From positions 4,768,501-4,832,500 of the forward strand of contig NZ_CP031841.1 of assembly GCF_003432385.1 (NCBI RefSeq): a DNA stretch of 64,000 nt, in the 5' to 3' direction. Origin of the DNA: Breoghania sp. L-A4. Its GTDB lineage: Bacteria; Pseudomonadota; Alphaproteobacteria; Rhizobiales; Stappiaceae. A model generated the notes under the pieces. That model saw nothing but the letters and a program-made list of their open reading frames with translations. It did not search any database and had not been told where the DNA came from. Shown one piece after another: positions 45,292 to 54,213 of the stretch (positions within the stretch are counted from its first letter, which is position 1; each line of letters starts with the position of its first letter). A program made the position numbers and the translations under genes.

Positions 45292-46245
45292 ATGTTCACC
45301 TATCTCGTCCGCCGTCTGATCTATGTGCTGCCCGTCGCCATCGGCGTCAGCATGTTCTGTTTTCTGCTGGTGCATATCGCGCCCGGCGATCCGCTGACTG
45401 CGATCATGCCGGTGGATGCGACCCAGGAGGAGCAGGCGGCCATGCGCTCGGCCTATGGCCTCGACAAGCCGCTTCCCGTGCAATACGCGATCTGGATTTC
45501 CAAGGCCGTGCAGGGTGATCTCGGCAAGTCCATCGCTACCGGCAGGCCCGTTTCCGGCGAGGTGATGCGCGCGGTCGCCAATTCGCTGCTTCTGGCCGCG
45601 GCCGCCAGCGTCATCGCCTTTCCCATCGGCATCTTTCTCGGTTTCCTCGCCGGTTATTTCCGCGACACGATCTTCGACCGCGCCATCACCGCCGTGGCGA
45701 TCACCGGCGTCTCCGTGCCCAATTACTGGCTCGGCATCGTGCTGGTCATCGTGTTCTCCGTGCAGCTCGGCTGGCTGCCCTCGATGGGCGCCGGACCCGG
45801 CGGCTCGGGCGAATGGGCCTGGGATTACGCCCACATGCGCCACCTGATCCTGCCCGCCGTGACGCTCGCCGTGGTGCCCATCGGCATCGTCGCACGGACC
45901 ATCCGCGCCCTGGTCGGAGATATCTTCTCGATGGATTTCGTCCAGGCGCTCTACGCAAAGGGCATGCGCCACCCCGACGTGCTGCGCCATGTGATCCGCA
46001 ACGCGGCCCCCACCGCATTGTCGGTGATCGGCCTGCAGCTCGGCTACCTGCTCGGCGGCTCGATTCTGATCGAGACGGTGTTCAACTGGCCTGGCTCCGG
46101 CTTCCTGCTGTCCAACGCCATCTTCCAGCGCGACCTGCCGCTTCTGCAGGGCACGATCCTCGTGCTGGCGCTGTTCTTCGTCACCGCCAATCTCATTGTC
46201 GACGTCGCCCAGGCCGCGATCGACCCGCGCATCAAGAGGACATGA
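45292..46245 (+). CDS. Dpp-type ABC transporter permease, DppB-like
   Basis: A 317-residue inner-membrane permease. MFTYLVRRLIYVLPVAIGVSMFCFLLVHIAPGDPLT is the characteristic N-terminus; the coupling loop VQALYAKGMRHPDVLRHVIRNAAPTALSVIGLQLGYLLGGS lies near 220-260 and ETVFNWPGSGFLL follows. The stop overlaps the next permease start (ATGA). Confidence 0.94.
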   Translation: MFTYLVRRLIYVLPVAIGVSMFCFLLVHIAPGDPLTAIMPVDATQEEQAAMRSAYGLDKPLPVQYAIWISKAVQGDLGKSIATGRPVSGEVMRAVANSLLLAAAASVIAFPIGIFLGFLAGYFRDTIFDRAITAVAITGVSVPNYWLGIVLVIVFSVQLGWLPSMGAGPGGSGEWAWDYAHMRHLILPAVTLAVVPIGIVARTIRALVGDIFSMDFVQALYAKGMRHPDVLRHVIRNAAPTALSVIGLQLGYLLGGSILIETVFNWPGSGFLLSNAIFQRDLPLLQGTILVLALFFVTANLIVDVAQAAIDPRIKRT

Positions 46246-47132
46246 GCATGGCCGCAACCGATGTGACCGAGCTCATCGAGCCGGTCGTCAGGACGCAGGG
46301 CTATTGGAGCGGCGTGTTTCGCCGTTTCCGCAAGGATCCCGTCGCCGTCACCTGCGCCGCGATCGTGCTGCTGCTGATCCTTGCCGCCATCTTCGCGCCC
46401 TATCTCGATCTCGCCGATCCCTACAAGAGCTCGATGATCAAGCGGCTCAAGCCCATCGGCACCGATGGTTTTCTGCTCGGAACCGACGAGCAGGGCCGCG
46501 ACATGTTCGCCCGCCTGATCTACGGCGGACGGCTGACGCTGTTCATCGGCCTGATGCCAGTGGTCTTCGCCTTCATCATCGGCAGTTGCCTGGGGCTGGT
46601 CGCGGGCTACGCCGGCGGTCTCGTCAACACGCTGATCATGCGCACGATCGACGTGTTCTTCGCCTTTCCTTCCGTGCTGCTGGCGATCGCCATCTCGGGA
46701 GCGCTGGGCGCGGGTATCTTTAACAGCCTTGTGTCCCTGACCATCGTCTTCATCCCGCCGATCGCCCGCGTGGCGGAAAGCGTCACCTCCAGCGTGCGCT
46801 CGCTCGACTACATCGACGCGGCGCGGGCGTCGGGCGGCGACGCGCTGACGATCATCCGGGTGCACATCATCGGCAACGTGCTGGGACCGATCTTCGTCTA
46901 CGCCACCAGCCTCACCAGCGTGTGCATGATCCTGGCCGCCGGCCTGTCCTTCCTGGGCATCGGCGTGCGCCCGCCGGAGCCGGAATGGGGCCTGATGCTC
47001 AACACGCTGCGCACAGCGATCTACGTCAATCCGTGGGTCGCGGCGCTGCCGGGACTGATGATTTTCGTCACCTCCCTGTGCCTCAACCTTCTCAGCGACG
47101 GACTTCGGAGTGCCATGAATGTCAAGGACTGA
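46242..47132 (+). CDS. Dpp-type ABC transporter permease, DppC-like
   Basis: A 296-residue permease. An N-terminal cytoplasmic arm precedes the first helix (FRKDPVAVTCAAIVLLLILAAIFAPYL), then HWLGTD-like GTDEQGRDMFARLIYGGRLTLFIG and coupling loop YIDAARASGGDALTIIRVHIIGNVLGPI, and the C-terminal LGIGVRPPEPEWGLML. The ATG at 46242 overlaps the dppB-like stop; ATG 46248 is an alternative. The ATPase gene overlaps its 3' end by 14 bases. Confidence 0.93.
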   Translation: MSMAATDVTELIEPVVRTQGYWSGVFRRFRKDPVAVTCAAIVLLLILAAIFAPYLDLADPYKSSMIKRLKPIGTDGFLLGTDEQGRDMFARLIYGGRLTLFIGLMPVVFAFIIGSCLGLVAGYAGGLVNTLIMRTIDVFFAFPSVLLAIAISGALGAGIFNSLVSLTIVFIPPIARVAESVTSSVRSLDYIDAARASGGDALTIIRVHIIGNVLGPIFVYATSLTSVCMILAAGLSFLGIGVRPPEPEWGLMLNTLRTAIYVNPWVAALPGLMIFVTSLCLNLLSDGLRSAMNVKD

Positions 47133-48174
47133 CACCCGGGCCGCGAGCGGCACAGTGGATCGCGGCGGCCCCAGGCAGCCGCTGATCATCGCCAGGGATC
47201 TCAAGAAGCACTTTCCGGTGCGCTCGGGCCTGTTCAACCGCCAGACCGCCACCGTGCACGCCGTCGACGGCGTGTCCTTCGAGGTGCGCAAGGGCGAGAC
47301 GCTGGGCATCGTCGGCGAGAGCGGCTGCGGCAAGTCGACCACCGCGCGCCTGCTGATCGGCCTTATCGAGCTTGACCAGGGCGAGATCATCTTCGACGGC
47401 GACCCGCTTGGCGCCGACATCCAGCTCAAGGAGCTGCGCCGCGGCGTGCAGATGGTGTTCCAGGACAGCTACGCCTCGCTCAACCCGCGGCTGACCATCG
47501 AGCAGTCCATCGCCTTCGGCCCGATGGTGCAGAAACTCGACGACCCCAAGGCCCGCGCCCGCGACCTGATGACCCGCGTGGGGCTGGATCCCGACCGCTT
47601 CGCCGCGCGCTATCCGCATGAACTCTCGGGCGGCCAGCGCCAGCGCGTCAACATCGCCCGCGCGCTCGCCATGTCGCCACGGCTGGTGATCCTCGACGAG
47701 GCGGTTTCCGCGCTCGACAAGTCGGTCGAGGCGCAGGTGCTCAACCTGCTCTCCGATCTGCGCAAGGAACTGGGCCTCACCTATGTGTTCATCTCGCACG
47801 ATCTCAACGTCGTGCGTTTCATCTCCGACCGGGTGCTGGTGATGTATCTGGGCGAGGTCGTCGAAGTCGGGCCGGTAGACGCCATCTACGAAACACAGGC
47901 TCATCCCTATACGGCATCGCTGTTCGCCGCGATGCCGTCGATGGATCCCGACAACCGCACGGAAGAACCGCCGCTGGCCGGTGATCCGCCCAACCCGATT
48001 GACCCGCCCGCCGGCTGCCGTTTCCACACACGCTGCCGGTTCGCGGAAAGCATCTGTTCGGCCGCCAAGCCGAAGCTTGCCAAGATCGGCGGCAACGCCG
48101 ACCATCTCGCGGCATGCCACATCCAGGACGCCGGCTCCGGCCACTCGCTCGCCACCCGGGAGGCCGCCGAATGA
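47119..48174 (+). CDS. Dpp-type ABC transporter ATPase, DppF-like
   Basis: A 351-residue ATPase of the DppF/OppF group. HFPVRSGLFNRQTATVHAVDGVSFEV precedes Walker A GESGCGKST (about 65-73); signature LSGGQRQRVNIARAL (about 172) and Walker B LVILDEAVSALD follow. The C-terminal oligopeptide-transporter extension carries four cysteines (CRFHTRC...C...C), a pattern associated with an Fe-S cluster in Dpp ATPases. Start overlaps the permease gene. Confidence 0.93.
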   Translation: MSRTDTRAASGTVDRGGPRQPLIIARDLKKHFPVRSGLFNRQTATVHAVDGVSFEVRKGETLGIVGESGCGKSTTARLLIGLIELDQGEIIFDGDPLGADIQLKELRRGVQMVFQDSYASLNPRLTIEQSIAFGPMVQKLDDPKARARDLMTRVGLDPDRFAARYPHELSGGQRQRVNIARALAMSPRLVILDEAVSALDKSVEAQVLNLLSDLRKELGLTYVFISHDLNVVRFISDRVLVMYLGEVVEVGPVDAIYETQAHPYTASLFAAMPSMDPDNRTEEPPLAGDPPNPIDPPAGCRFHTRCRFAESICSAAKPKLAKIGGNADHLAACHIQDAGSGHSLATREAAE

Positions 48175-49145
48175 CGAGCAACCAACTGCTTCGGATCGAC
48201 GACCTGCATGTGACCTTTCACGGCGAACGGACCGTCCACGCCATCAACGGACTAAACCTCGCCATGCGGCAGGGCGAGATGCTCGGGCTGCTGGGCGAAT
48301 CCGGCTCCGGCAAGAGCGTAACGCTGAAGACGCTGCTGCGATTGCTGCCGCCCAAGCGCTCGACAGTCGAGGGCACCATCTCCGTCGACGAGACCGACAT
48401 CATGACGCTCTCGGGCAAGCGCCTGTCGCGCTATCGCGGCGGCGACGTGTCGATGGTGTTTCAGGAACCCGCATTGGCGCTCGATCCGGTCTATACGATC
48501 GGCGACCAGATCGCGGAAACCGTGCGGCGTCACAAGGGCTTGAGCAAGGTCGCGGCCATGGATGTGGCGCTCGACATGCTGACCCGGGTGCGCATCCCTT
48601 CGCCCGAGCGGCGGCTGAAGACCTACCCGCACGAGATGTCCGGCGGCATGCGCCAGCGCGCCATGATCGCTCTCGCATTGGCCTGCCGGCCGCGCCTGCT
48701 GCTGGCCGACGAGCCGACCACGGCGCTGGACGCCACGGTGCAGATCCAGATCCTGCTCTTGCTGCGCGAGCTGCAGAAGGAATTCGGCATGGCGGTGATC
48801 TTCGTGACCCACGACATCGGCGTCGCGGTGGAGATTTCCGACCGCATCGCGGTGATGTATGCCGGCGACATCGTGGAAACCGGCACCACCCGCGAGGTCA
48901 TCAAGAACCCGCGCCACCCCTATACCAAGGGGCTTCTGGCGGCCAATCTGCACGGCGCGGTGAAGGGTGCGCGGCTGGATGCCATTCCGGGTTCGCCGCC
49001 GGCGCTGGAGAGCGTGCCCACGGCGTGCTCGTTCGCGCCGCGCTGCGCCTTTGCGCAAGGCGCCTGCCTGGCCGGCGTGCCGCCGAAGGTGGATATCGGC
49101 GGCGGGCATCTGGTGGCCTGCGTGAGGGAAATGGCGCCGGCATAG
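48171..49145 (+). CDS. Dpp-type ABC transporter ATPase, DppD-like
   Basis: A 324-residue ATPase of the DppD/OppD group. Walker [10 protein letters not shown] (about 42-50), Q-loop [21 protein letters not shown], signature [15 protein letters not shown] (about 155) and Walker [18 protein letters not shown]-terminal Opp extension with [17 protein letters not shown] overlaps the previous stop (ATGA). Last gene of the importer; converges on the racemase-like gene with an 81-base gap. Confidence 0.93.
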   Translation: MTSNQLLRIDDLHVTFHGERTVHAINGLNLAMRQGEMLGLLGESGSGKSVTLKTLLRLLPPKRSTVEGTISVDETDIMTLSGKRLSRYRGGDVSMVFQEPALALDPVYTIGDQIAETVRRHKGLSKVAAMDVALDMLTRVRIPSPERRLKTYPHEMSGGMRQRAMIALALACRPRLLLADEPTTALDATVQIQILLLLRELQKEFGMAVIFVTHDIGVAVEISDRIAVMYAGDIVETGTTREVIKNPRHPYTKGLLAANLHGAVKGARLDAIPGSPPALESVPTACSFAPRCAFAQGACLAGVPPKVDIGGGHLVACVREMAPA

Positions 49146-49226
49146 GCGCGCAAAATCTCGCAAAAGCGGTAGGATCACACCGCAAATCGCGCGAATTTCG
49201 ATCGGGCTGTTGTGTGGTTTTCGCGC

Positions 49227-49892
49227 TTATGCGAGTTGGATTCGCGCAAGTTTCGCGGAGACCTTGTCGACCGCGGCGCGGATGGGCGCGATCACCGGCA
49301 CGCCCAACCGTCCGGCGAGCGCCTCAGCGGCCTCGCCCAGCGGCCCGCCGCCGACGATGAGCGCCTGGGCGCCCGCGCGGATCGCGGCATCGCCCGCCAG
49401 CGCCAGCGCACGGGTGAGCCCGTCCGGATCGCGCATGACCGCATGCACATCGCCATCGGTCAGAAAGACGCCCGAGAAATCCCGACCATAACCAAGGCCG
49501 GCCACACGGCGCCTAATGGCGTCGGCCAGATCCGGTGTCGTGGTGATGACGGCGAACCGGCCGTGCGCGAAGGCTGCCTCGAACGAGGCTTCCGCGATGC
49601 CCACGACGGGCACCGAAAGCAGCGCGCGCAGCTCCTCGACGCCCGGATCGCCATAGGCGGAGACGATCACGCCGTCGAAGGCGGCAAGTCCTCCGGCTTG
49701 CCCGACGACGGCCTCGGCGGATATCCGCAAGGCCGCCTCATCGGTGATCAGCGCCGCGCCATAGGGCGCGGTCAGTCCCTCAATCGTCAGCCCCGCAGGC
49801 GCCTGAGATCGCGCGATCCCAACCATCATCGCCGTGGTCCCGGCATTGGTGTTGGGATTGAGCAGGGCGACGCGCGGCATGCCGGCGGCCAT
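49227..49892 (-). CDS. Asp/Glu/hydantoin racemase-fold protein lacking cysteines
   Basis: A 221-residue protein of the Asp/Glu/hydantoin racemase superfamily: ALLNPNTNAGTTAMMVGIA at the N-terminus, VPVVGIAEASF near 95 and a C-terminal VPVIAPIRAAV. Racemases of this family need two cysteines. Here the first site reads VSAYGDPG with Ala79 and the second IVGGGPLG with Gly near 182, and the protein has no cysteine at all. It therefore cannot use the two-thiol mechanism and may do something else, such as decarboxylation or binding. MPRVALLNPN at residue 5 is an alternative start. Directly follows folD on the same strand, with no gap. Confidence 0.85.
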   Translation of the reverse strand: MAAGMPRVALLNPNTNAGTTAMMVGIARSQAPAGLTIEGLTAPYGAALITDEAALRISAEAVVGQAGGLAAFDGVIVSAYGDPGVEELRALLSVPVVGIAEASFEAAFAHGRFAVITTTPDLADAIRRRVAGLGYGRDFSGVFLTDGDVHAVMRDPDGLTRALALAGDAAIRAGAQALIVGGGPLGEAAEALAGRLGVPVIAPIRAAVDKVSAKLARIQLA

Positions 49893-50792
49893 TCAGAAAC
49901 GCGGCTCGGGCTCGCCGACACTGCGGCAGGCGGCGATCACGGTATTGGCCATCAGCATGGCGATGGTCATCGGGCCGACGCCGCCGGGCACCGGCGTGAT
50001 GGTGCCCGCCACCTCGGCGCATTCCGCAAACGCCACGTCGCCGACCAGCCGGGTCTTTCCCTCGCCGCGCTCGGGCGCCGCCAACCGGTTGATGCCGACA
50101 TCGATCACGGTCGCGCCGGGCTTGACCCAGTCCGCCTTGACCATCTCCGGCCGCCCCACCGCGACGACCAGAATATCCGCATCACGGCAGACGCCCGGCA
50201 AATCCTTGGTGCGGCTGTGCGCGATGGTGACGGTGGCGTTCGCTGCCAGCAGCAATCCCGCCATCGGTTTTCCGAATAGGTTCGAACGGCCGACGACGAC
50301 CGCATTGAGACCCGAAAGATCGGGACCATGCACGCGGGTGACGAACAGCATCGCGCCCGCCGGGGTGCAGGACACCAGACCCGTGTCGCTGTCGCCGGAG
50401 AACAGCTTGCCGACGTTGTTCACATGCAGCCCATCGACATCCTTGTGCGGGGCGATGGACTGGGTGACGGACAGCTCGTCAAGGTGCTTGGGCAGCGGCA
50501 GCTGCACCAGAATGCCGTGCACCGCCGGATCGGCGTTGAGTTCATCGACGAGCTTGAGGAGTTGCTCCTGGGTGGTCTCCGCCGGCAGCGCATGCTGCAC
50601 GGAATGGAAGCCGCAGGACTTGGCCATCCGCGTCTTCGATCCGACGTAGACCTGGCTTGCCGGATCCTCACCGACGATGACCACCGCGAGGCCGGGCGTC
50701 ACCCCTCGCTTCGCCTTGAGTTCCGCCGTCGCCTTGCCGACGGTGTCGATGACACCCGCCGCGATCGCTTTCCCGTCCAGTACAGTCGCCAT
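49893..50792 (-). CDS. folD: Methylenetetrahydrofolate dehydrogenase/cyclohydrolase
   Basis: A 299-residue bifunctional cytoplasmic enzyme interconverting 5,10-methylene-, methenyl- and 10-formyl-tetrahydrofolate. [14 protein letters not shown] holds the catalytic lysine (Lys53); [43 protein letters not shown] and the C-terminal [18 protein letters not shown] are all conserved. The ATG at 50792 gives the family start [11 protein letters not shown]. One-carbon units from the MetE-like protein or from betaine/sarcosine demethylation (59-64 kb) would pass through this enzyme. Confidence 0.96.
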   Translation of the reverse strand: MATVLDGKAIAAGVIDTVGKATAELKAKRGVTPGLAVVIVGEDPASQVYVGSKTRMAKSCGFHSVQHALPAETTQEQLLKLVDELNADPAVHGILVQLPLPKHLDELSVTQSIAPHKDVDGLHVNNVGKLFSGDSDTGLVSCTPAGAMLFVTRVHGPDLSGLNAVVVGRSNLFGKPMAGLLLAANATVTIAHSRTKDLPGVCRDADILVVAVGRPEMVKADWVKPGATVIDVGINRLAAPERGEGKTRLVGDVAFAECAEVAGTITPVPGGVGPMTIAMLMANTVIAACRSVGEPEPRF

Positions 50793-51176
50793 TCCCGATC
50801 TCCCCGATGCTTTGCCCAAATCTATCCCATGCGCTCGGAGACATAGCTACCCGGGCCGGGCGGAAAAACAATTGTGCGCTGACCGTTGAGAAACACCCGG
50901 TTGTGGACATGCGCGTGCCGGGTCGCAGCGCCCGCGCCTCATCCCGACCACGCCGCACAGGGGCTTCATTCAAATCCATGAACGGAACGCCGGAGCACGT
51001 CTGTTCTTCACGGAATCATTTTCCCAGGCAACCGCGCAAGATCTCCAAAACCAAGAAATGGGTGCCCGAAGGGAAGTCTCGAAAGATCTGCAACATCTCG
51101 GGAGGCTGACCCATTTGGGCGACATGCCCGGCTGATGGGAGCCGCGTCCGCTTTTCATGGAAACACGCAGGCGCGT
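50793..51176. other. Intergenic region, 384 bases, no gene seen
   Basis: Lies upstream of folD (-) and downstream of the XRE regulator gene (-). It should hold the folD promoter and the end of the regulator transcript. An 8-bp inverted repeat, AAATGGGT (51056-51063) and ACCCATTT (51109-51116), flanks 45 bases. Small frames here have no recognisable domain. Confidence 0.4.
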
Positions 51177-51953
51177 CTAACCGCGCTGCGGATAGGAGAT
51201 GATCGACAGATAGCGGATGGGAAATTTCACAAGCTCTTCCGGCCCGTGCCGCGCGTCGGCATCGAAGAACAGGCTGTCGCCGGGCTGCATGGTGAAGAGC
51301 TGGTCGGCGTGGCGGTACACGACCTCGCCCTCGAGCATGTAGAGAAACTCAGTGCCCGCGTGCTGGAAGGCGGGAAAGATGTCCGATTCGGCCGTCAGCG
51401 TGATCAGATAGGGTTCCACCACCACGCCGGAGGTGTTGTTCTCGATGTGACCGAGCAGATTGTACTGGTGACCGGCGCGGGTGCCGCGGCGTTCGATCTC
51501 GACCCCCTCGCCCGCCTTCACGAAGACCGCGTTGCGCGCCTCCTCGTAGCGCTTGAACAGATCGGTCAGCGGTACGCCGAGGGCGCGCGACAGCGCCTGC
51601 AACGTCGTCAGCGAGGCCGACGTGATGCCGTTTTCGATCTTCGACAGCATGCCGACGGAAATGCCGGTCGCGGACGCGAGATCGGCAACCGTGATGCCGA
51701 GCTTCTTGCGAAACGCCCGCACCTCGTGACCGATGGCGATTTCCAGATTGTTCTCGCGCGGCTCGCGCAAGGCATGCGGGTCCTGCGCCAGAGCAGGCAA
51801 GGTCTCGGCGGAACCGGTCTGCGGCTTGGCTGTGCCCGCCGGCGCCTTTGTGGCGGCTTCCGCACGCGCGACCGACGGCGCGCCGGCGCCGTGACGTTCC
51901 GCGGCTCCCTGCTTCTCACCGCCGGACTGGTTGGGTCCCGATGCCGTCGCCAT
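51177..51953 (-). CDS. XRE-family regulator with C-terminal cupin domain
   Basis: A 258-residue regulator. Residues 1 to about 65 are Ala/Gly/Pro-rich and probably disordered. The helix-turn-helix is at about 75-130 (VRAFRKKLGITVADLASATGISVGMLSKIENGITSASLTTLQALSRAL), and the ligand-sensing cupin covers about 175-250 (PAFQHAGTEFLYMLEGEVVYRHADQLFTMQPGDSLFFDADARHG). This architecture (SutR/PuuR-like) commonly controls amino-acid, amine or polyamine genes. Its target is unknown; it is isolated by long gaps on both sides. Confidence 0.92.
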   Translation of the reverse strand: MATASGPNQSGGEKQGAAERHGAGAPSVARAEAATKAPAGTAKPQTGSAETLPALAQDPHALREPRENNLEIAIGHEVRAFRKKLGITVADLASATGISVGMLSKIENGITSASLTTLQALSRALGVPLTDLFKRYEEARNAVFVKAGEGVEIERRGTRAGHQYNLLGHIENNTSGVVVEPYLITLTAESDIFPAFQHAGTEFLYMLEGEVVYRHADQLFTMQPGDSLFFDADARHGPEELVKFPIRYLSIISYPQRG

Positions 51954-52020
51954 GCTCGTTTTCTCCCTGGATGGAGGTTTTCCGCAGCCCCCTTGCCTCC
52001 CTGTGCCACTTACACCGGCA

Positions 52021-52054
52021 GTGAAAATTTCTCAACCAGGAGGAAATTATTCAC
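52021..52054. promoter_or_regulatory. Imperfect inverted repeat upstream of the XRE regulator
   Basis: GTGAAAATTTC at the left and GAAATTATTCAC at the right face each other across about 11 bases, 68 bases upstream of the regulator start. AT-rich within GC-rich sequence. It could be an autoregulatory operator or promoter element; function is inferred only from position. Confidence 0.35.
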
Positions 52055-52148
52055 GGAGATTTCGGGGTGGGTTTTGAGATCCAGACATCCCGCAGGAAAA
52101 CGCGCGACTGCCCGGCCTGCGCCTCCATCCCATCCGGCGCGGCAGCTT

Positions 52149-52280
52149 CTCGCGCGACATTTCGCAGGTCGCGCGAGGGCGCTGGGAGACCTTCCCAGCA
52201 CGATCACCCGGACGTCACGCGAGATTCTTCCGCACAAGAAACTCCCGGCGCTGTGGGAGAAAATCGGCTGGCTGGAGCCG
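52149..52280. other. Four consecutive stem-loops in the 51954-52388 intergenic region
   Basis: The 435-base gap between the XRE gene and the GntR gene holds no convincing gene. Within it lie CTCGCGCGAC/GTCGCGCGAG (52149-52177, 10 bp), GCTGGGA/TCCCAGC (52181-52199, 7 bp), CTCCC/GGGAG (52242-52259) and CGGCT/AGCCG (52265-52280). On the minus strand this is the GntR 3' untranslated or XRE leader region. It may be a structured leader, tandem terminators or a small RNA; folding by chance is possible in GC-rich DNA. Confidence 0.4.
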
Positions 52281-52388
52281 CTGGTCCGCCGGCCCGAGTG
52301 AAATCTCAGAGTCCCGCCGGCATCTTCGCGCCGCCTTCGGCCATCGCCAGATGGCAAAGATTGCGGCGCCCGGCCGACCGCATGGAAA

Positions 52389-53228
52389 CTAGATCATGGC
52401 CTTCTTGCGCGCTGTTGGTTTGTCCGGCCCCGCCGCATCGACGAGCGCACCGTCCGGCGCGGTCAGCGCGTCGGCCGGCATATCCATGTCGACGAACGGC
52501 AGGCTGCGCCCGGCCGCCGGGCCATCCCCCGCGCGTCCGCCAACCGGGGCGCTGAGCCCGAGGCTCTGCTTCACCGGCGTGGTGTGCTCGCGCAGAAGCG
52601 CTTCGGCGCGCGCGCTGTCGCGCTGGCAGATCGCCTCGACGATGCCGTGATGCTGACGATGGGCATAGTGCAGCATGTCGAACTTCTGCTGCTCCGCCAT
52701 GTGGTCGAAGGCGATCGCGTCAGGCGCGCCGAAGGGAACCCGGTCGATCAGCGTCTCCATCTGCAGCGACAGGGCGCCGTCCCCGGCCTCGATGATGAGC
52801 CCATGAAAGCGCCGGTTCATGTCGGCATAGCGCGCCTCATCGGAATCCTCGAACGCGCGCTTGGCGAAAATCGCGTCGCCCTCGGCAAGACACTCCTCGA
52901 AAGCCGCCACAAGCTCCGCACTGGGGCCGGCGGCCGCGATGCGCCGCGCGGCATATCCCTCAAGCAGTCCGCGCAGGTCGATGGCCTCCAGCACATCCTT
53001 GACCCGATAGACCCGCACCGCATAGCCGCGCGCGCCCACTCGCGTCAGCAAGCCTTCCTCGACGAGCACGGTCAGCGCGTGGCGTACAGGGGTGCGCGAG
53101 ACGCCCAACTCGTCCGCGAGCGCGGCTTCGGAGTATTTTTCGCCGGCCTTGAAGGTGCCGTGCATCACCCGCGATCTCAGCTCGGTGATGACCTGACTCT
53201 GACGTGTTCCGGCTTTGGCGCGTCTCAT
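52389..53228 (-). CDS. GntR-family regulator, FCD domain, with C-terminal extension
   Basis: A 279-residue regulator. Winged helix at about 5-75 (TELRSRVMHGTFKAGEKYSEAALADELGVSRTPVRHALTVLVEEGLL), then the FCD effector domain (LEAIDLRGLLEGYAARRIAAAG ... MNRRFHGLIIEAGDGALSLQMETLIDRVPF). About 50 residues after the FCD domain form a Gly/Ala/Asp-rich tail ending KPTARKKAMI that most family members lack. It follows trmO by 50 bases and lies near the TRAP/lig operon start at 54.2 kb, its likely target. Confidence 0.92.
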   Translation of the reverse strand: MRRAKAGTRQSQVITELRSRVMHGTFKAGEKYSEAALADELGVSRTPVRHALTVLVEEGLLTRVGARGYAVRVYRVKDVLEAIDLRGLLEGYAARRIAAAGPSAELVAAFEECLAEGDAIFAKRAFEDSDEARYADMNRRFHGLIIEAGDGALSLQMETLIDRVPFGAPDAIAFDHMAEQQKFDMLHYAHRQHHGIVEAICQRDSARAEALLREHTTPVKQSLGLSAPVGGRAGDGPAAGRSLPFVDMDMPADALTAPDGALVDAAGPDKPTARKKAMI

Positions 53229-53278
53229 GAACGGATCTTCTTGTTGGCGTGAATGGGGCACGGGCGGCGGGACTGTGC

Positions 53279-53779
53279 CTACCAGTAGCGGGCCATGATC
53301 TCCCGTGCCCACTCCGGCTCGCACCGCTCTCCGCGCGGATCATATCCCGACCACACCGGTTTGACGTCCAGCACCGGCGTTCCGTCGATGGCGTCCAGTC
53401 CCTCGACCTCGAGCGACAGACCGTCGGTGTTCAGCAAGCGACAGACGGAGACGCCAATGCGATTGACCCGCATCCGGCCGCGCTGCGCGAAGATGCCGAC
53501 CCGCGGCCAGTCGCGATTGCCGCGCGGGTGGCGGGCGCCAAGTTCCAGCGACTCGTCCGCATGGGCGTGAAAATGAAACACCACCTCGATATGCGACACC
53601 GCGTCCAGACCCGCGACGGACTCCGCTCCAAAGAGGTCGTCGCGCAGGACGATCCGCGCGCGGGTGCCGGCCCAGCCATCCTTCGTCGCTTCGGTCCGGC
53701 CGCCCCGCACAAAACCAACAGGCACCATCTCTATAGCATGAGCTTCTTGCCCGACCATTTCCGCCCCGTCTGTTTCCAT
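53279..53779 (-). CDS. trmO: TrmO-family tRNA (m6t6A37) methyltransferase-like protein
   Basis: A 166-residue protein of the TrmO/TsaA/VirR family, which methylates N6-threonylcarbamoyladenosine at tRNA position 37 with SAM. VPVGFVRGGRTEATKDGWAGTRARIVLRDDLFGAESVAGLDAVSHIEVVFHFH and RVGIFAQRGRMRVNRIGVSVCRLL are conserved segments; the C-terminus has the DIKPY-like VLDVKPVWSGYDPR. The frame extends 20 residues upstream; ATG 53779 is used, with ATG 53728 next to the conserved core also possible. It is probably co-transcribed with the GntR gene, an odd pairing for a tRNA enzyme. Confidence 0.82.
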   Translation of the reverse strand: METDGAEMVGQEAHAIEMVPVGFVRGGRTEATKDGWAGTRARIVLRDDLFGAESVAGLDAVSHIEVVFHFHAHADESLELGARHPRGNRDWPRVGIFAQRGRMRVNRIGVSVCRLLNTDGLSLEVEGLDAIDGTPVLDVKPVWSGYDPRGERCEPEWAREIMARYW

Positions 53780-53841
53780 GCGACGTCCGCCGATGCACCG
53801 GACCATTGACCGCATTCGCGTTTTGAAAAAAGAAAACAATT

Positions 53842-53958
53842 TTGGGATGCAAATTTCAAGGAATTCCAGAGACAGGCCATAAGGCCGGCCCGTTTAACGC
53901 CTAATTGCATACATCTGAGTACAACTGAACCGGTATTTGTATCCCAACCATCCCAAAA
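53842..53958. promoter_or_regulatory. Three TTGGGAT-core repeats in the trmO/TRAP divergent region
   Basis: The 434-base gap (53780-54213) between trmO (-) and the TRAP operon (+) is AT-rich and holds no gene. TTGGGATGCAAA (53842-53853) is inverted relative to TTTGTATCCCAA (53936-53947, one mismatch to the complement), and CATCCCAAAA (53949-53958) repeats the ATCCCAA core 9 bases later. These look like operator copies for a regulator, most simply the GntR protein encoded at 52.4 kb. Confidence 0.5.
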
Positions 53959-54213
53959 AGGAAAATTTTCTGATAGGCTTTGCGTGCAGAGGTGGCTCTC
54001 TTTGCCGCCCGAAGCGCTACACGGCCTGACTGGCGCGACTCTCGATGACGCTGCGCCAATCGGGCCATGAATAGCAAAAACTTATCATAAGGCGCTCTTT
54101 TCGGATTGGTGCGCCTGCTCCCGCCGCGATAGCGTCCGCGCACGGCTCCGCACCCATGCGGTCCACGCCGGCCCGCGCTCTGCGCGGCGGCGTTTCTGGG
54201 AGGAAACACGGAT

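Noticed and set aside
49146-49226. Possible terminator between the DppD-like and racemase-like genes
   Set aside because: Only short imperfect repeats (GCGGT/ACCGC) were found, with no convincing stem.
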